From PALSA-350 sp963794165 (GTDB lineage Bacteria; Acidobacteriota; Terriglobia; Terriglobales; Acidobacteriaceae): a stretch of DNA of 64,000 bases. The stretch covers positions 434,001 to 498,000 of the forward strand of contig CAWCCT010000005.1 of assembly GCA_963794165.1 (NCBI GenBank), in the 5' to 3' direction. This document shows, piece by piece, positions 41,983-51,172 of this stretch; positions within the stretch are counted from its first letter, which is position 1, and each line of letters begins with the position of its first letter. The notes beneath the pieces are model-generated. The model had not been told where the DNA came from. It searched no databases and was given only the letters and a program-made list of their open reading frames with translations. A program made the position numbers and the translations under genes.

Positions 41983-44399
41983 TACTGCGCGCGGGGTTGA
42001 TCAGCGGTGGCAGGAGGCTTAACTGCAGCCAATGCCTCCGGAGTCTCCTCACGCAGTTCCGGCAGCGGAGCCTCAAGCGCGATCCGCAATACGTCGTCCA
42101 TCTGATCCACAAAGTGCAGCTTCATCACGCTGCGCAGGTTTTCCGGGAGATCCGCCAAGTCCTTCTCATTGGCTCGGGGAAGAACGGCTTCAAAGATGCC
42201 TGCCCGGTGGGCCGCCAGCAGCTTCTCCTTCAATCCGCCGATGGGCAGAACCTTGCCTCGTAGCGTGATTTCACCAGTCATGGCGATGTCGCGCCGCACC
42301 CGTATCTTGGCCAATGCACTCGCCAGCGCGGTCGCAATGGTGATACCGGCCGAAGGACCATCCTTGGGAATCGCGCCTTCCGGCACGTGCACGTGAATAT
42401 CGAGGTTGCGGTAAAAGTCCTTAGGCAATCCCAGGTGCTGCGCCCGGCTGCGAATATAGGAAAGCGCAGCCTGCGCCGATTCCTGCATGACGTCGCCCAG
42501 TTGACCCGTCAAGGTCAACTTGCCCTTGCCATCCAACACCTGCACTTCGGTAGAGAGAATGCTGCCCCCCACCTCAGTCCAAGCCAGCCCGGTAACCAGG
42601 CCCACTTCGCTGGTCTCGTGCACCTGCGAATCGCGGAACTTGGCCACGCCCAGGAATTCGCCCAGGTTGGTGTCGGCGATGTCTTCCTTGTGCTTGGCGC
42701 CATTGCGGACCACGCGCCGCGCTACCTTGCGGCACACGTTGCCTATTTCGCGCTCCAGGTTACGGACGCCCGCCTCGCGCGTATAACCGCGAATGATGTC
42801 CACCAGCGCCGCATCACTGAACAGCGCATTCTTATCGCTAAGCCCGGTAGCCTCGCGCTGCTTCTTGACCAGGTATTGTTTGGCAATCTCCAGCTTTTCA
42901 GCCTCGGTATAACCGTGCAGGCGCAGAATCTCCATGCGGTCTTGCAGCGGCGCCGGGATGGTGTGCAGTACATTGGCAGTGGCCACGAAGAGCACCTGCG
43001 ACAGGTCGTATTCCACGTCCAGGTAGTGGTCTTGGAAACTCGTATTCTGCTCCGGGTCGAGCACCTCGAGCAGCGCCGAGGCGGGATCGCCTCGCAGGTC
43101 CGAAGCCATCTTGTCCACTTCGTCCAGCATAAAGACGGGATTCTTGGTTCCGGCTTTTTTCATGGACTGAATGATCTGTCCCGGCAGGGCTCCAATGTAG
43201 GTCCGGCGATGACCGCGGATTTCCGCCTCGTCGCGGACGCCCCCCAGGGACATGCGCACAAACTTGCGGCCGGTAGCCTTGGCGATGGACATCCCCAGTG
43301 AGGTCTTGCCCACGCCTGGAGGCCCAACGAAGCAGAGGATCGAACCCTTGGGATTCTTTACCAGCTGGCGGACCGCTAGAAACTCTAGAATCCGCTCCTT
43401 GATTTTCTCCAGGCCGTAGTGGTCCGCGTTCAGCACCTTTTCCGCGTGATCGATGCTGCGCGTTTCTTTGCTTCTCTTCTTCCACGGCACAGCCAGCAGC
43501 CAGTCCAGGTAGTTCCTGGATACGGTGGACTCCGCCGACATCGGCGGCATAGCCTCCAGCTTCTTCAACTCCTGAATGGCTTTATCGAAAACGTCCTTGG
43601 GCATGCCAGCGCTTTCGATCTTCTTGCGCAACTCATCGAATTCGCTCTTTTCACCGCGCCCCAGTTCCTTCTGGATGGCCTTGATTTTTTCGTTGAGGTA
43701 ATACTCTTTCTGCGCGCGCTCCATCTGCCGCTTGACCCGGCTCTGCACGCTGCGATCCATATTCAGCTTCTCGATCTCGATGTCCAGCACGTCCGCAACT
43801 CGGGACAGGCGCTCGCTGGGGTCGAAGATATCCAGCAGCTCCTGCTTCTCTTCAATCGAAAGCTGCAGGTTCGCCGCGATGGTGTCGGAAAGCTTTGCCG
43901 GCTCGTCCATGCGAACCGCGGCAATCATGGTTTCGTAGTTCAGGGATTGCTGCAGTTTTACGTATTGCTCGAAGAGGGAAGTGACCCGCTGCATCACGGT
44001 TTCGATTTGCGGATTGACTTCGAGCTGACGGTTGGCGACCCGTACGGTGGCGACAAAAAAGCCATCCGAGTCATTCATTTCCACAGCCTTGGCCCGCTCC
44101 AGACCCTCGACCAGAACTTTGATGTTGCCGTCCGGCATCTTTACGCTCTGGACGATGTTGCCAATGGTTCCCACGGAATAAATATCTTCTGGCCGCGGCT
44201 CATCGATGCCGGCGTCGTGCTGGGTAGCCAGAAATATCTTGCGGTCCCCGGTGAGCGCCTCTTCCAGTGCTCGGACGCTTGATTCGCGCCCTACAACAAA
44301 GGGCGTCATCATGTAAGGAAAGATCACCATGTCCCGAATGGGCATCATGGGGAGCTTGCGAAGATCGCCTTTGTCCCGGGTTTCTTTTGCTTGTGTCAC
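41982..44399 (-). CDS. lon: ATP-dependent protease Lon
   Basis: An 805-residue AAA+ protease that destroys misfolded proteins. The N-terminal substrate-binding domain (LPMMPIRDMVIFPYM), the AAA+ module (FVGPPGVGKTSLGMSIAKAT) and the protease domain with the catalytic serine in IPKDGPSAGITIAT are all present. The GTG at 44399 has AAAGGAAAT seven bases upstream; a GTG at 44414 is also possible. Confidence 0.95.
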   Translation of the reverse strand: MTQAKETRDKGDLRKLPMMPIRDMVIFPYMMTPFVVGRESSVRALEEALTGDRKIFLATQHDAGIDEPRPEDIYSVGTIGNIVQSVKMPDGNIKVLVEGLERAKAVEMNDSDGFFVATVRVANRQLEVNPQIETVMQRVTSLFEQYVKLQQSLNYETMIAAVRMDEPAKLSDTIAANLQLSIEEKQELLDIFDPSERLSRVADVLDIEIEKLNMDRSVQSRVKRQMERAQKEYYLNEKIKAIQKELGRGEKSEFDELRKKIESAGMPKDVFDKAIQELKKLEAMPPMSAESTVSRNYLDWLLAVPWKKRSKETRSIDHAEKVLNADHYGLEKIKERILEFLAVRQLVKNPKGSILCFVGPPGVGKTSLGMSIAKATGRKFVRMSLGGVRDEAEIRGHRRTYIGALPGQIIQSMKKAGTKNPVFMLDEVDKMASDLRGDPASALLEVLDPEQNTSFQDHYLDVEYDLSQVLFVATANVLHTIPAPLQDRMEILRLHGYTEAEKLEIAKQYLVKKQREATGLSDKNALFSDAALVDIIRGYTREAGVRNLEREIGNVCRKVARRVVRNGAKHKEDIADTNLGEFLGVAKFRDSQVHETSEVGLVTGLAWTEVGGSILSTEVQVLDGKGKLTLTGQLGDVMQESAQAALSYIRSRAQHLGLPKDFYRNLDIHVHVPEGAIPKDGPSAGITIATALASALAKIRVRRDIAMTGEITLRGKVLPIGGLKEKLLAAHRAGIFEAVLPRANEKDLADLPENLRSVMKLHFVDQMDDVLRIALEAPLPELREETPEALAAVKPPATADQPRAQ

Positions 44400-44552
44400 G
44401 AGATTTCCTTTCACTTATCTCCCTTATACAGAGGAAAAGGAACTTACGCCAATGCCCCGGATGTTGGGCCTTCAACCAATCAACAGAGCCTAAAGGGCCG
44501 AACGGGACGAGACGGGTGCGGGCACATCGGTGCACCGTGATGATTTGGGCTG

Positions 44553-44632
44553 GTGAAGGGGACGGGCTTTAGCCCGTCCGTATTTGATCAAACTAAGAGG
44601 GCTTTAGCCCCTGAGGGCTGCTTTCCTCGGAT
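44553..44632. repeat. Inverted repeat, family D (short)
   Basis: GAAGGGGACGGGCTTTAGCC and AGGGCTTTAGCCCCTGAGGG blocks lie in the gap between lon and clpX. They match inner blocks of the elements at 953 and 29350 but lack the outer ends. No gene is seen in 44415-44642. Confidence 0.5.
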
Positions 44633-44642
44633 AAAACACGCC

Positions 44643-45920
44643 TCACCCGGCCTTCTCCAACAGAGTTACGGACAAGTCACGTTTCTGTACCATTTCGGCC
44701 GTGATGTCCAACTCCTTGATCTTCTTGTTGCTGGGGAGGTGATACATCAGGTCGAGCATCAGCTCTTCCAGGATCATGCGCAGGCCACGCGCTCCAACCT
44801 TGCGATTGAGGGCTTCGCGGGCAACGGCACGGGAGGCATCCTCGGAAAACACCAGACGCACACCTTCGTACTCGAAGAGTCGCTGGTACTGCTTGAGGAT
44901 GGCATTTCTAGGCTTGGTGAGAATCTCCACCAGGGCAGCTTCATCGAGCTCGTCGAGAATGCCGATCACTGGCAGGCGCCCGACAAACTCAGGGATGAGT
45001 CCGAACTTGATCAGGTCCTGGGGCTGAGCCTGGCGCAGCAACTCGGTGTCGCGCTGTGCCGGCAAAACGCCCGCTTCCTGTGCATCTTTTTCGGATAGCG
45101 CCTTGAACCCCAACGCCTTTTTGCCCACCCGGCGCCCAATCAGGCGTTCCAGCCCGACGAACGCGCCACCGCAGATAAACAGAATGTTGGTGGTGTCGAC
45201 CGGAGTGAATTCCTGGTGCGGATGCTTGCGTCCGCCCTGGGGCGGAACGTTGGCCACTGTACCCTCGAGGATCTTCAGCAGGGCTTGCTGCACGCCCTCG
45301 CCGGAGACATCGCGGGTAATGGACGGATTTTCGTCCTTGCGCCCGATCTTATCGATTTCATCGATATAGATAATGCCGGTTTGTGCTCGGGCGACGTCGC
45401 CATCCGCTGCCTGAAGCAGCTTGAGGATGATATTTTCCACATCCTCACCCACGTAGCCGGCTTCTGTCAGCGTGGTTGCGTCGACGATTGCGAAGGGCAC
45501 ATCGAGCATCTTTGCCAGGGTGTGTGCCAGTAGGGTCTTGCCACTTCCGGTTGGCCCTACGAGAAGAATGTTCGATTTCGAAAGTTCAACGTCATTGCCG
45601 CGCGTCCGGTTCATCTGGATGCGCTTGTAGTGGTTGTAGACCGCCACGGCCAGCTTCTTCTTTGTCTGCTCCTGGCCGATCACGTATTCGTCGAGAAAGC
45701 CCTTCACCTCTTGCGGCTTGGGCAGGTGAGCCGGCGCCGCGCCGGGCTGCGTCTCGCCCCGGTCGTCTTCCAAAATAGAATTGCAGACCGCGACGCATTC
45801 ATCGCAGATGTATGCCCGCGGGTAATCGCTCGGTGAGGAGATCAATTTAGCAACGGCGTCCTGCGACTTATGACAGAACGAACAACGGAGCGTATCGTCT
45901 GTTCCCCTCGGCGTTTTCAT
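44643..45920 (-). CDS. clpX: ATP-dependent protease ATP-binding subunit ClpX
   Basis: A 425-residue AAA+ unfoldase that feeds ClpP. The N-terminal zinc-binding domain uses C13, C16, C39 and C42 (CSFC and CDEC). ILLVGPTGSGKTLLAHTLAK is the Walker A region, GIIYIDEIDKIGRK Walker B, and the IGF-type loop region and sensor motifs follow. AAAGGAG precedes the ATG. It is 28 bases downstream of clpP. Confidence 0.97.
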   Translation of the reverse strand: MKTPRGTDDTLRCSFCHKSQDAVAKLISSPSDYPRAYICDECVAVCNSILEDDRGETQPGAAPAHLPKPQEVKGFLDEYVIGQEQTKKKLAVAVYNHYKRIQMNRTRGNDVELSKSNILLVGPTGSGKTLLAHTLAKMLDVPFAIVDATTLTEAGYVGEDVENIILKLLQAADGDVARAQTGIIYIDEIDKIGRKDENPSITRDVSGEGVQQALLKILEGTVANVPPQGGRKHPHQEFTPVDTTNILFICGGAFVGLERLIGRRVGKKALGFKALSEKDAQEAGVLPAQRDTELLRQAQPQDLIKFGLIPEFVGRLPVIGILDELDEAALVEILTKPRNAILKQYQRLFEYEGVRLVFSEDASRAVAREALNRKVGARGLRMILEELMLDLMYHLPSNKKIKELDITAEMVQKRDLSVTLLEKAG

Positions 45921-45948
45921 ACTGCAACTCCTTTGGCCTGGCGGCCAT

Positions 45949-46539
45949 TCAGGTACGTGGCCGGTCTATGATTTCGTCAATAATGCCGTACTCTTTTGCT
46001 TGCTGCGCGTTCATGATGAAGTCTCTCTCCACATCGCGTTCAATGCGTTCCAAAGGCTGCGCGGTGTGTTTCGACATCAACTTGTTGGTGATCTCGCGAA
46101 TGCGCAGAATTTCGCGAGCGTGAATGTCAATATCGGTCGCCTGCCCTGAAAGACCACCCATCGATGGCTGGTGGATCAGGATGCGGGAGTTGGGCAAGGC
46201 AAAACGCTTGCCTTTGTTACCACTCATCAGCAGAAATGCCGCCATGCTCGCCGCCTGCCCGATGCAATAGGTGACCACGTCATTGCGGATGAACTGCATG
46301 GTGTCGTAGATTGCCAGACCCGCGGTGATAGAGCCGCCGGGAGAATTGATATAGAGTTGAAGGTCTTTCTCCGGATCCTCACCGGAGAGAAACAACATTT
46401 GTGCGATCACCAGGTTCGCAATCTGATCGTCGATTGGCGTTCCCAGAAAAATGATATTGTCGCGAAGCAAACGGGAATAAATGTCGTAGGCTCGCTCGCC
46501 TCGACTCGTCTGCTCGACCACCATAGGTACAAGTGCCAT
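45949..46539 (-). CDS. clpP: ATP-dependent Clp protease proteolytic subunit ClpP
   Basis: A 196-residue serine protease subunit that forms the 14-mer ClpP barrel. LVPMVVEQTSRGERAYDIYS is the typical N-terminus. The catalytic serine is S98 in GQAASMAAFLL and the histidine is H123 in LIHQPSMGG. The ATG at 46539 has AAGGGAGA upstream; the one at 46572 is rejected. Confidence 0.97.
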   Translation of the reverse strand: MALVPMVVEQTSRGERAYDIYSRLLRDNIIFLGTPIDDQIANLVIAQMLFLSGEDPEKDLQLYINSPGGSITAGLAIYDTMQFIRNDVVTYCIGQAASMAAFLLMSGNKGKRFALPNSRILIHQPSMGGLSGQATDIDIHAREILRIREITNKLMSKHTAQPLERIERDVERDFIMNAQQAKEYGIIDEIIDRPRT

Positions 46540-46610
46540 GCTCTCCCTTACTTCTTGCTCGGCCGCCAGCATGTGTGCCGCGGTCTTGAAACTGCCCCTT
46601 AACCTAGGAC

Positions 46611-46727
46611 GCTAGAGCGTTTTTACGATTACCGTGCCCGAATAAGCCTCAGTTATGTGGGGCTTTTCTCGATGAAAAGCCCCGTGTGAGGCATCTTCAC
46701 CGTAAACACCTATCGTCAAAACGCTAG
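46611..46727. repeat. Small inverted-repeat element between tig and clpP
   Basis: Imperfect inverted ends (GCTAGAGCGTTTTTACGATT at the left, and the reverse of ACTAGCGTTTTGACGATA at the right) surround a strong GGGGCTTTTC-TCGAT-GAAAAGCCCC hairpin (46659-46683) inside a GCCTCA/TGAGGC pair. The right end encodes the last four codons of tig, including the stop. The hairpin could reduce readthrough from tig into clpP. Confidence 0.55.
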
Positions 46728-48092
46728 TCTTTCATACAGCAGCGCGCCCATCTTCTCCCTACGTAAGCGTTCACGGATTCTAGCGAGGCTGCCGTCCTCA
46801 GTCAAACGCGTGCGCAGTGTCTCCACCGGTTCGCGCATTTGCAGAGAGATGGCTTGCAATTCATTCTCGACTTCTTCCTCGGGCAAGTTGATCTTCTCCG
46901 CATCCGCAATGCGGTCGAGCAGAATAGAACCCTTCACCTCGGCGGTGGCGGAGGGTCGCTGCGCTGCGCGCAGGCGATCAAAATCCAAATTGCGCATATC
47001 TTCCGTGCGCATGCCTTGGGAGGCGAGCGCCCGCAACCCGCGGTCAAGACGAGCATCGATCTGCTGCTGCACCAGTGATTCCGGAACTGGAAATTCAAAG
47101 CGCGTTACCAGCGCATCGAGCAACCGGTTCGTGGTCTCTGTCTGTACGTGGCGCTGCTTGTCCCGGGCCAGGTGTTCGCGTAGTTGCTGCGTAAAGTGCT
47201 CCAGGCTGTCATACGGCCCGAGCTCCTTGACAAAGTCGTCGTTCAGCTCCGGCTCGATCTTTTTCTTGATGCCCTTGACTTCGAGGTCGTAGGCTACCCG
47301 TTTGCCAGCCAATTGCCGCTCACCAAAATCCGGTGGATAGCTCACCTCGAACTTTAACTGTTGTCCCACGGTGGCTCCGCGCAAAGCGGCATTAAAACTG
47401 TCCAACGTGTTCGGTCCGCCGACCTGCACCATGACATCCTGTCCGGAGATCGGTTGCGGCGGGTCGCTGGCAACTTCCCCCTCTGCCGGCTGCACGCTCC
47501 CGGTAAAGCTGATTTGCGCAAAGTCGCCATCGGCCAGGGGACGCTCTTCGGTCACCGGCTCCATGGTGGAGCGGGAATCGCGAATGCGCGCCAACTCGGC
47601 ATCCACTTCGGCATCGGTCAGCTGATCAGAAGGCTTCTCCACCTTCACATCCTGATAGCCGTCGATCGAGAAATCAGGAAGCACCTCGAAGGCGGCTTTA
47701 AAGCGCAACGGTTTGCCCTCTTGGAGATCAATGTTGGTCACCTGGGGCTGAGAGATGGGCCTGAGCTGCTTCTCGGCGATGGCAGTGCGGAAGTGGCCGG
47801 GCAGAACAGCTTCCATCACATCCTGGCGAATCTGCTCGGCGAACCGGCCACGGATGAGCGACTCCGGAACCTTGCCCGAACGGAAGCCTGGGATGCGCGC
47901 TAACTTTTTGTATCGCTTGGTGACTGCCTCAAAATTGCGAGTGACTTCTTCGGCGGGGATTTCGATTTCAACTTCCCGGGTGCAGTCCGGATTCAGGGTT
48001 GCGGTCCCATGGGAGTGACCCTCATGTTCCTGTCCGGTAGCTTCCTCGGCGGCGGGGGATGCTTCGCCAGTCTGCGGTGTCGTTTCGATCAT
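46716..48092 (-). CDS. tig: Trigger factor
   Basis: A 458-residue ribosome-bound chaperone and peptidyl-prolyl isomerase. IPGFRSGKVPESLIRGRF is the ribosome-binding loop of the N-terminal domain; the middle contains an FKBP-type isomerase domain, and a helical C-terminal domain follows. The N-terminus has a charged extension of about 35 residues (PQTGEASPAAEEATGQEHEG) not usual in the family. The ATG at 48092 is preferred over 48140. It begins the tig-clpP-clpX-lon-engB cluster. Confidence 0.93.
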   Translation of the reverse strand: MIETTPQTGEASPAAEEATGQEHEGHSHGTATLNPDCTREVEIEIPAEEVTRNFEAVTKRYKKLARIPGFRSGKVPESLIRGRFAEQIRQDVMEAVLPGHFRTAIAEKQLRPISQPQVTNIDLQEGKPLRFKAAFEVLPDFSIDGYQDVKVEKPSDQLTDAEVDAELARIRDSRSTMEPVTEERPLADGDFAQISFTGSVQPAEGEVASDPPQPISGQDVMVQVGGPNTLDSFNAALRGATVGQQLKFEVSYPPDFGERQLAGKRVAYDLEVKGIKKKIEPELNDDFVKELGPYDSLEHFTQQLREHLARDKQRHVQTETTNRLLDALVTRFEFPVPESLVQQQIDARLDRGLRALASQGMRTEDMRNLDFDRLRAAQRPSATAEVKGSILLDRIADAEKINLPEEEVENELQAISLQMREPVETLRTRLTEDGSLARIRERLRREKMGALLYERLAF

Positions 48093-48304
48093 TTCACTTG
48101 GACTCAAAAGTACGTCTTCAGATTCGCTCCCTCCCGGCACCGCTGCAATGGCGAAAATGGATCATGCCCGGGGGAGCCTGTAAACAGCCTGCTTTCATCG
48201 TATGGGGCTTTGCCGGGAGGGTCAAACCCGCAGCGCAAGGAATGCGAAACTGCTATTAACTACAATACACCCTTTTCGGTTACCTTCACGGCCTCTGGGG
48301 AGGC

Positions 48305-48556
48305 TCAGAGCTCATCCTGCCGCGGTGTACGTACGTGTGCAACGAACCGCGGATCGGCAGCCTGATAGTGTTTGTAGTTGCGGCGTCCCTCACTGAGCGA
48401 GAGGTTGCCATTCACGGTTCTGCGCACCACGTCTGCGTCGCGGTCATCCTGGCCATCGTCCTGCCACCAACAGACCTGGCATAGCTCCAGCGCCTCAGGC
48501 ATGGACAACGTTCTATATCCGCAGCACAAACACCGGGCCGCAGGCGTTCTTCGCAT
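48305..48556 (-). CDS. CPCC-type cysteine-rich small protein
   Basis: An 83-residue protein with ARCLCCGYRTL and LELCQVCWWQDDGQDD, the paired cysteine motifs of the CPCC family that probably bind zinc, then NGNLSLSEGRRNYKHY. Function unknown. The ATG at 48556 is chosen because the frame further upstream is not conserved-looking. Confidence 0.8.
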   Translation of the reverse strand: MRRTPAARCLCCGYRTLSMPEALELCQVCWWQDDGQDDRDADVVRRTVNGNLSLSEGRRNYKHYQAADPRFVAHVRTPRQDEL

Positions 48557-48615
48557 GCCACAAGTATGCGATGGATCGGGGAAAAACTGACTTGCCTGAA
48601 AGTTGGAGCCAATTA

Positions 48616-49833
48616 CTATGGTAACTGCTTGCTGACACCCGGCGTAAACAGCTCCAGGCGAACCTTCCAAGTAACTGATTGGCCGGGACGCAGAGTCACC
48701 ATGCCGGTATCCATGCCTTTCCATTGCTTGCCGAAGGGGTCTACATAGTTGAACTGATCTTCTATGGCGACAAAGGAAGCATCTTTCGGGGAATACACCT
48801 GCACAGTTCTGATCTCCGGGGACAGCGCAGAGACCGTCAGCCCGTAATTGGAATCCGGATCGATCAGCTTCACTTCCGCTGCGCCCTGAGTCCGTTTCAG
48901 GTGGGAGAAATTGTCGTCCAGAAAATGGTCGTCGAGGGCCACACCGCCTTCTGCGTTGTAGTCGTACTCCGTGCCCTTGACTGGCTTGAGCTGCCCGGTA
49001 GGGAACGCGTCGTTGTAGTTGTTCACCGTGGCCATCATCGCGGCCGGAATTTGCAGTCGCACCTGGGCGCGGTGACCGCTTGGTATCTCGAAGTAGGGAT
49101 GCCAGCCGATAGACATCGGCTCCAGCTCCTTGCCTACGTTCTTGGCCGTGATCGTAGCGTCGACGGCGTTTCCGGTAAGTGCAATGGTCAGGTACAAGTC
49201 GGTGTTCGAAAGCCAGTGGCCGCCAAAATCTCCCGCGTGGATGACGCCGGTGACCGTCTGCCCGTCCGCAGTGGTTTGCGTTTGAAGATTTTCCACCTTA
49301 GCTTGCGTAATCAAGCCGTGGATTGCAACTGTTCGTCCGCCGGGCTGCTTACTGGGAAAGTTCGCCGGCAGAGAGAGTGTGTGGCCGCGCCATTGCGTGA
49401 CCACCGATTTGCCATCGGAGGACGGTTCGCCCAGGATGCGGTTGGGATAGGGAACCAGGAAGGCTCCTCCAAAACTGAAGGACAAGTTGCCCAGCTGATC
49501 TTTGCCCGTGCCGTTGAGTTGGTTCGCCGCTTCTGTGATCGAGGGCGAATGCAGCAGCGGTATCTCCCCCTTGCCTGGGATGGCGGCGGTGACCTGGAAC
49601 ATATTCATGCCGCGCCCGGGGAGCAGGGTCACAGAAAGGAACTCCGGTTTGCTGCCGCTGTTGGTCGCCTTCCGCGCCAGCGTCAACACGTCCTCGCCTC
49701 CTATCTGGATGGCCGCGGGCGAAGCCGTTTGCACTGCTGGTTGCGCAGGCGTAGCCGGTTGTTGCCGGCAGCCCGCCGCAAGCATCACGGACGTTGCCAG
49801 AAGGCTCCCTAAACATTGTTTCCCCTTTTGCAA
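48616..49833 (-). CDS. Aldose 1-epimerase-like lipoprotein
   Basis: A 405-residue GalM-fold protein. LATSVMLAAGCRQQPATPAQ is a lipoprotein signal with a lipobox cysteine, so the enzyme is anchored on the outside. GGAFLVPYPNRI, SIGWHPYFEIPSGHRAQVRL and VYSPKDASFVAIEDQ fit mutarotases, with the HPYF histidine as catalytic acid. A surface mutarotase fits the nearby galactose cluster. Confidence 0.85.
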   Translation of the reverse strand: MQKGKQCLGSLLATSVMLAAGCRQQPATPAQPAVQTASPAAIQIGGEDVLTLARKATNSGSKPEFLSVTLLPGRGMNMFQVTAAIPGKGEIPLLHSPSITEAANQLNGTGKDQLGNLSFSFGGAFLVPYPNRILGEPSSDGKSVVTQWRGHTLSLPANFPSKQPGGRTVAIHGLITQAKVENLQTQTTADGQTVTGVIHAGDFGGHWLSNTDLYLTIALTGNAVDATITAKNVGKELEPMSIGWHPYFEIPSGHRAQVRLQIPAAMMATVNNYNDAFPTGQLKPVKGTEYDYNAEGGVALDDHFLDDNFSHLKRTQGAAEVKLIDPDSNYGLTVSALSPEIRTVQVYSPKDASFVAIEDQFNYVDPFGKQWKGMDTGMVTLRPGQSVTWKVRLELFTPGVSKQLP

Positions 49834-49928
49834 AAGCTCTCCTTTTTGCAGTCCGCCTTTGGCCAGGGCTCGACCGAAAAAACAAAAATCATCTTACCCT
49901 GTATTTGCGCAGGGCCGTACAATCGGAC

Positions 49929-50717
49929 ATGAGCTCAATACCCAGACCGAACCCCGCAGAAGGTCACGGTCTGCCTGTAGCCAATCCGGGTCCGCTTCCA
50001 GCCCGACCCAGTCCGCTCGCTCTGTTCAATCAGGACCTCATCCGATGTCAACGCTGCACCCGGCTCAGAAAATATTGCGAAGAAATCGCCACCAGCAAGC
50101 GTCGCGCTTACCGGGACTGGGTCTATTGGGCCAAGCCGGTTCCATCGTTCGGTGATGAGCAAGCCCGCGTGCTCCTGCTGGGCTTGGCGCCGGGCGCCCA
50201 CGGTTCTAATCGCACTGGCCGGCCCTTTACCGGCGATGGCTCCGGCGATTTTCTTTATCCCGTTCTCCACGAAGCGGGTTTTGCCTCACAGCCGAATTCC
50301 GTCTCGCGCGGCGACGGCATGAAACTGCAGGATTGTTGGATCAGTGCTGTGGTCCGTTGCGCGCCCCCCGACAACACGCCCAGGCGTTCCGAACTAGCCA
50401 ACTGCTCATCGCATCTTGATGAGGAGATCAAGCTGCTGACCAATTTGTGCGTGGTGGTGTGCCTCGGGCGAATTGCCTTCGACGGCTATTTGGAGCACAT
50501 GGAGCGTACCGGCCAGTGTGAACGCAAGCCGCGTTTCAAGTTCTCCCATGGCGCCGAGTACGCGCTTCCTGGAGAGCGCTACCTGATCGCCAGTTATCAT
50601 CCTTCGCTGCAAAACACCAATACCGGCAAGCTCACCCGCGGCATGTTCTTCAAAGTCTTCGAGCGGGCCCGGGTTCTTGCTGATTCAGCCGACACCGCCC
50701 GGACGCTTCACCGCTGA
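49929..50717 (+). CDS. Uracil-DNA glycosylase, family 5 (UdgB)
   Basis: A 262-residue UDG with an iron-sulphur cluster. The cluster cysteines begin at RCQRCTRLRKYCEEI; GLAPGAHGSNRTGRPFTGDG is the active-site motif A, and SYHPSLQNTNTGKLT is motif B. Family 5 enzymes remove uracil, hypoxanthine and other deaminated bases. The ATG at 49929 is preferred over an ATG at 49794. It ends TGATG, sharing a base with the next gene. Confidence 0.92.
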   Translation: MSSIPRPNPAEGHGLPVANPGPLPARPSPLALFNQDLIRCQRCTRLRKYCEEIATSKRRAYRDWVYWAKPVPSFGDEQARVLLLGLAPGAHGSNRTGRPFTGDGSGDFLYPVLHEAGFASQPNSVSRGDGMKLQDCWISAVVRCAPPDNTPRRSELANCSSHLDEEIKLLTNLCVVVCLGRIAFDGYLEHMERTGQCERKPRFKFSHGAEYALPGERYLIASYHPSLQNTNTGKLTRGMFFKVFERARVLADSADTARTLHR

Positions 50718-50869
50718 TGGCCAATGGGGTGGTCATCTTGCTGGTGATCACGCTCATCGCCGTATTTCCAGCGTGGCCCTACAGTCGCAACTGGGGCTAC
50801 TATCCCAGTGCCGGTGTGAGTCTTGTTCTGCTGGCCCTGTTAATCCTGCTCGTGGCGCGCACCGTCTAG
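50717..50869 (+). CDS. DUF3309-like small membrane protein (50 aa)
   Basis: A 50-residue protein, MANGVVILLVITLIAVFPAW then PYSRNWGYYPSAGVSLVLLA and a last hydrophobic part. Two membrane helices flank the PxWPYSRxWGYxPS core, which is the DUF3309 signature. Its ATG shares a base with the stop of the glycosylase gene (TGATG), so translation should be coupled. Function unknown. Confidence 0.8.
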   Translation: MANGVVILLVITLIAVFPAWPYSRNWGYYPSAGVSLVLLALLILLVARTV

Positions 50870-50880
50870 TTCGCATCTGG

Positions 50881-51056
50881 TTCCCTCACGAAGACCGGGT
50901 GCCCCACATCTCGCCGTTTTTCGCGAGATGTGGGATACCACCAATGTTGACCGCTCAGTCCATCGGATGACTCAAGAGTTAGAGGGTAGGTGCAGTGGTA
51001 TCCCACATCTCGCGAAAAACGAGCGAGATGTGGGTCACCCGGTCTTCGTGAGGGAA
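50881..51056. repeat. Palindromic repeat element, family A, copy 2
   Basis: The 21-base ends TTCCCTCACGAAGACCGGGT(G) and the reverse are perfect inverted repeats. The inner hairpins GGTGCCCCACATCTCGCCG...GCGAGATGTGGGATACC match the core of copies 1 and 3, while the outer arm sequence is specific to this copy. It lies between the DUF3309 gene and the tRNA gene. Confidence 0.85.
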
Positions 51057-51070
51057 CAGGGTGATCATCC

Positions 51071-51145
51071 TGGAGCGGGAGACGGGGATCGAACCCGCAA
51101 CCAACGGCTTGGGAAGCCGCTACTCTACCATTGAGCTACTCCCGC
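51071..51145 (-). tRNA. tRNA-Gly (CCC)
   Basis: On the minus strand the sequence folds as a 75-base tRNA ending in an encoded CCA. The acceptor stem is GCGGGAG/CTCCCGC, the D-arm GCTC-AATGGTA-GAGT, the anticodon stem GCGGC/GCCGT with loop TTCCCAA, and the T-arm GCGGG-TTCGATC-CCCGT. The anticodon is CCC, which reads glycine codon GGG. Confidence 0.95.
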
Positions 51146-51172
51146 CCGCTGCCACCCGCTTATTCTACCCTT

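Noticed and set aside
42387..43301. 304-codon plus-strand frame
   Set aside because: It is an antisense shadow of lon, whose motifs are unmistakable.
48679..49812. 377-codon plus-strand frame
   Set aside because: It is the antisense shadow of the mutarotase-like lipoprotein gene.
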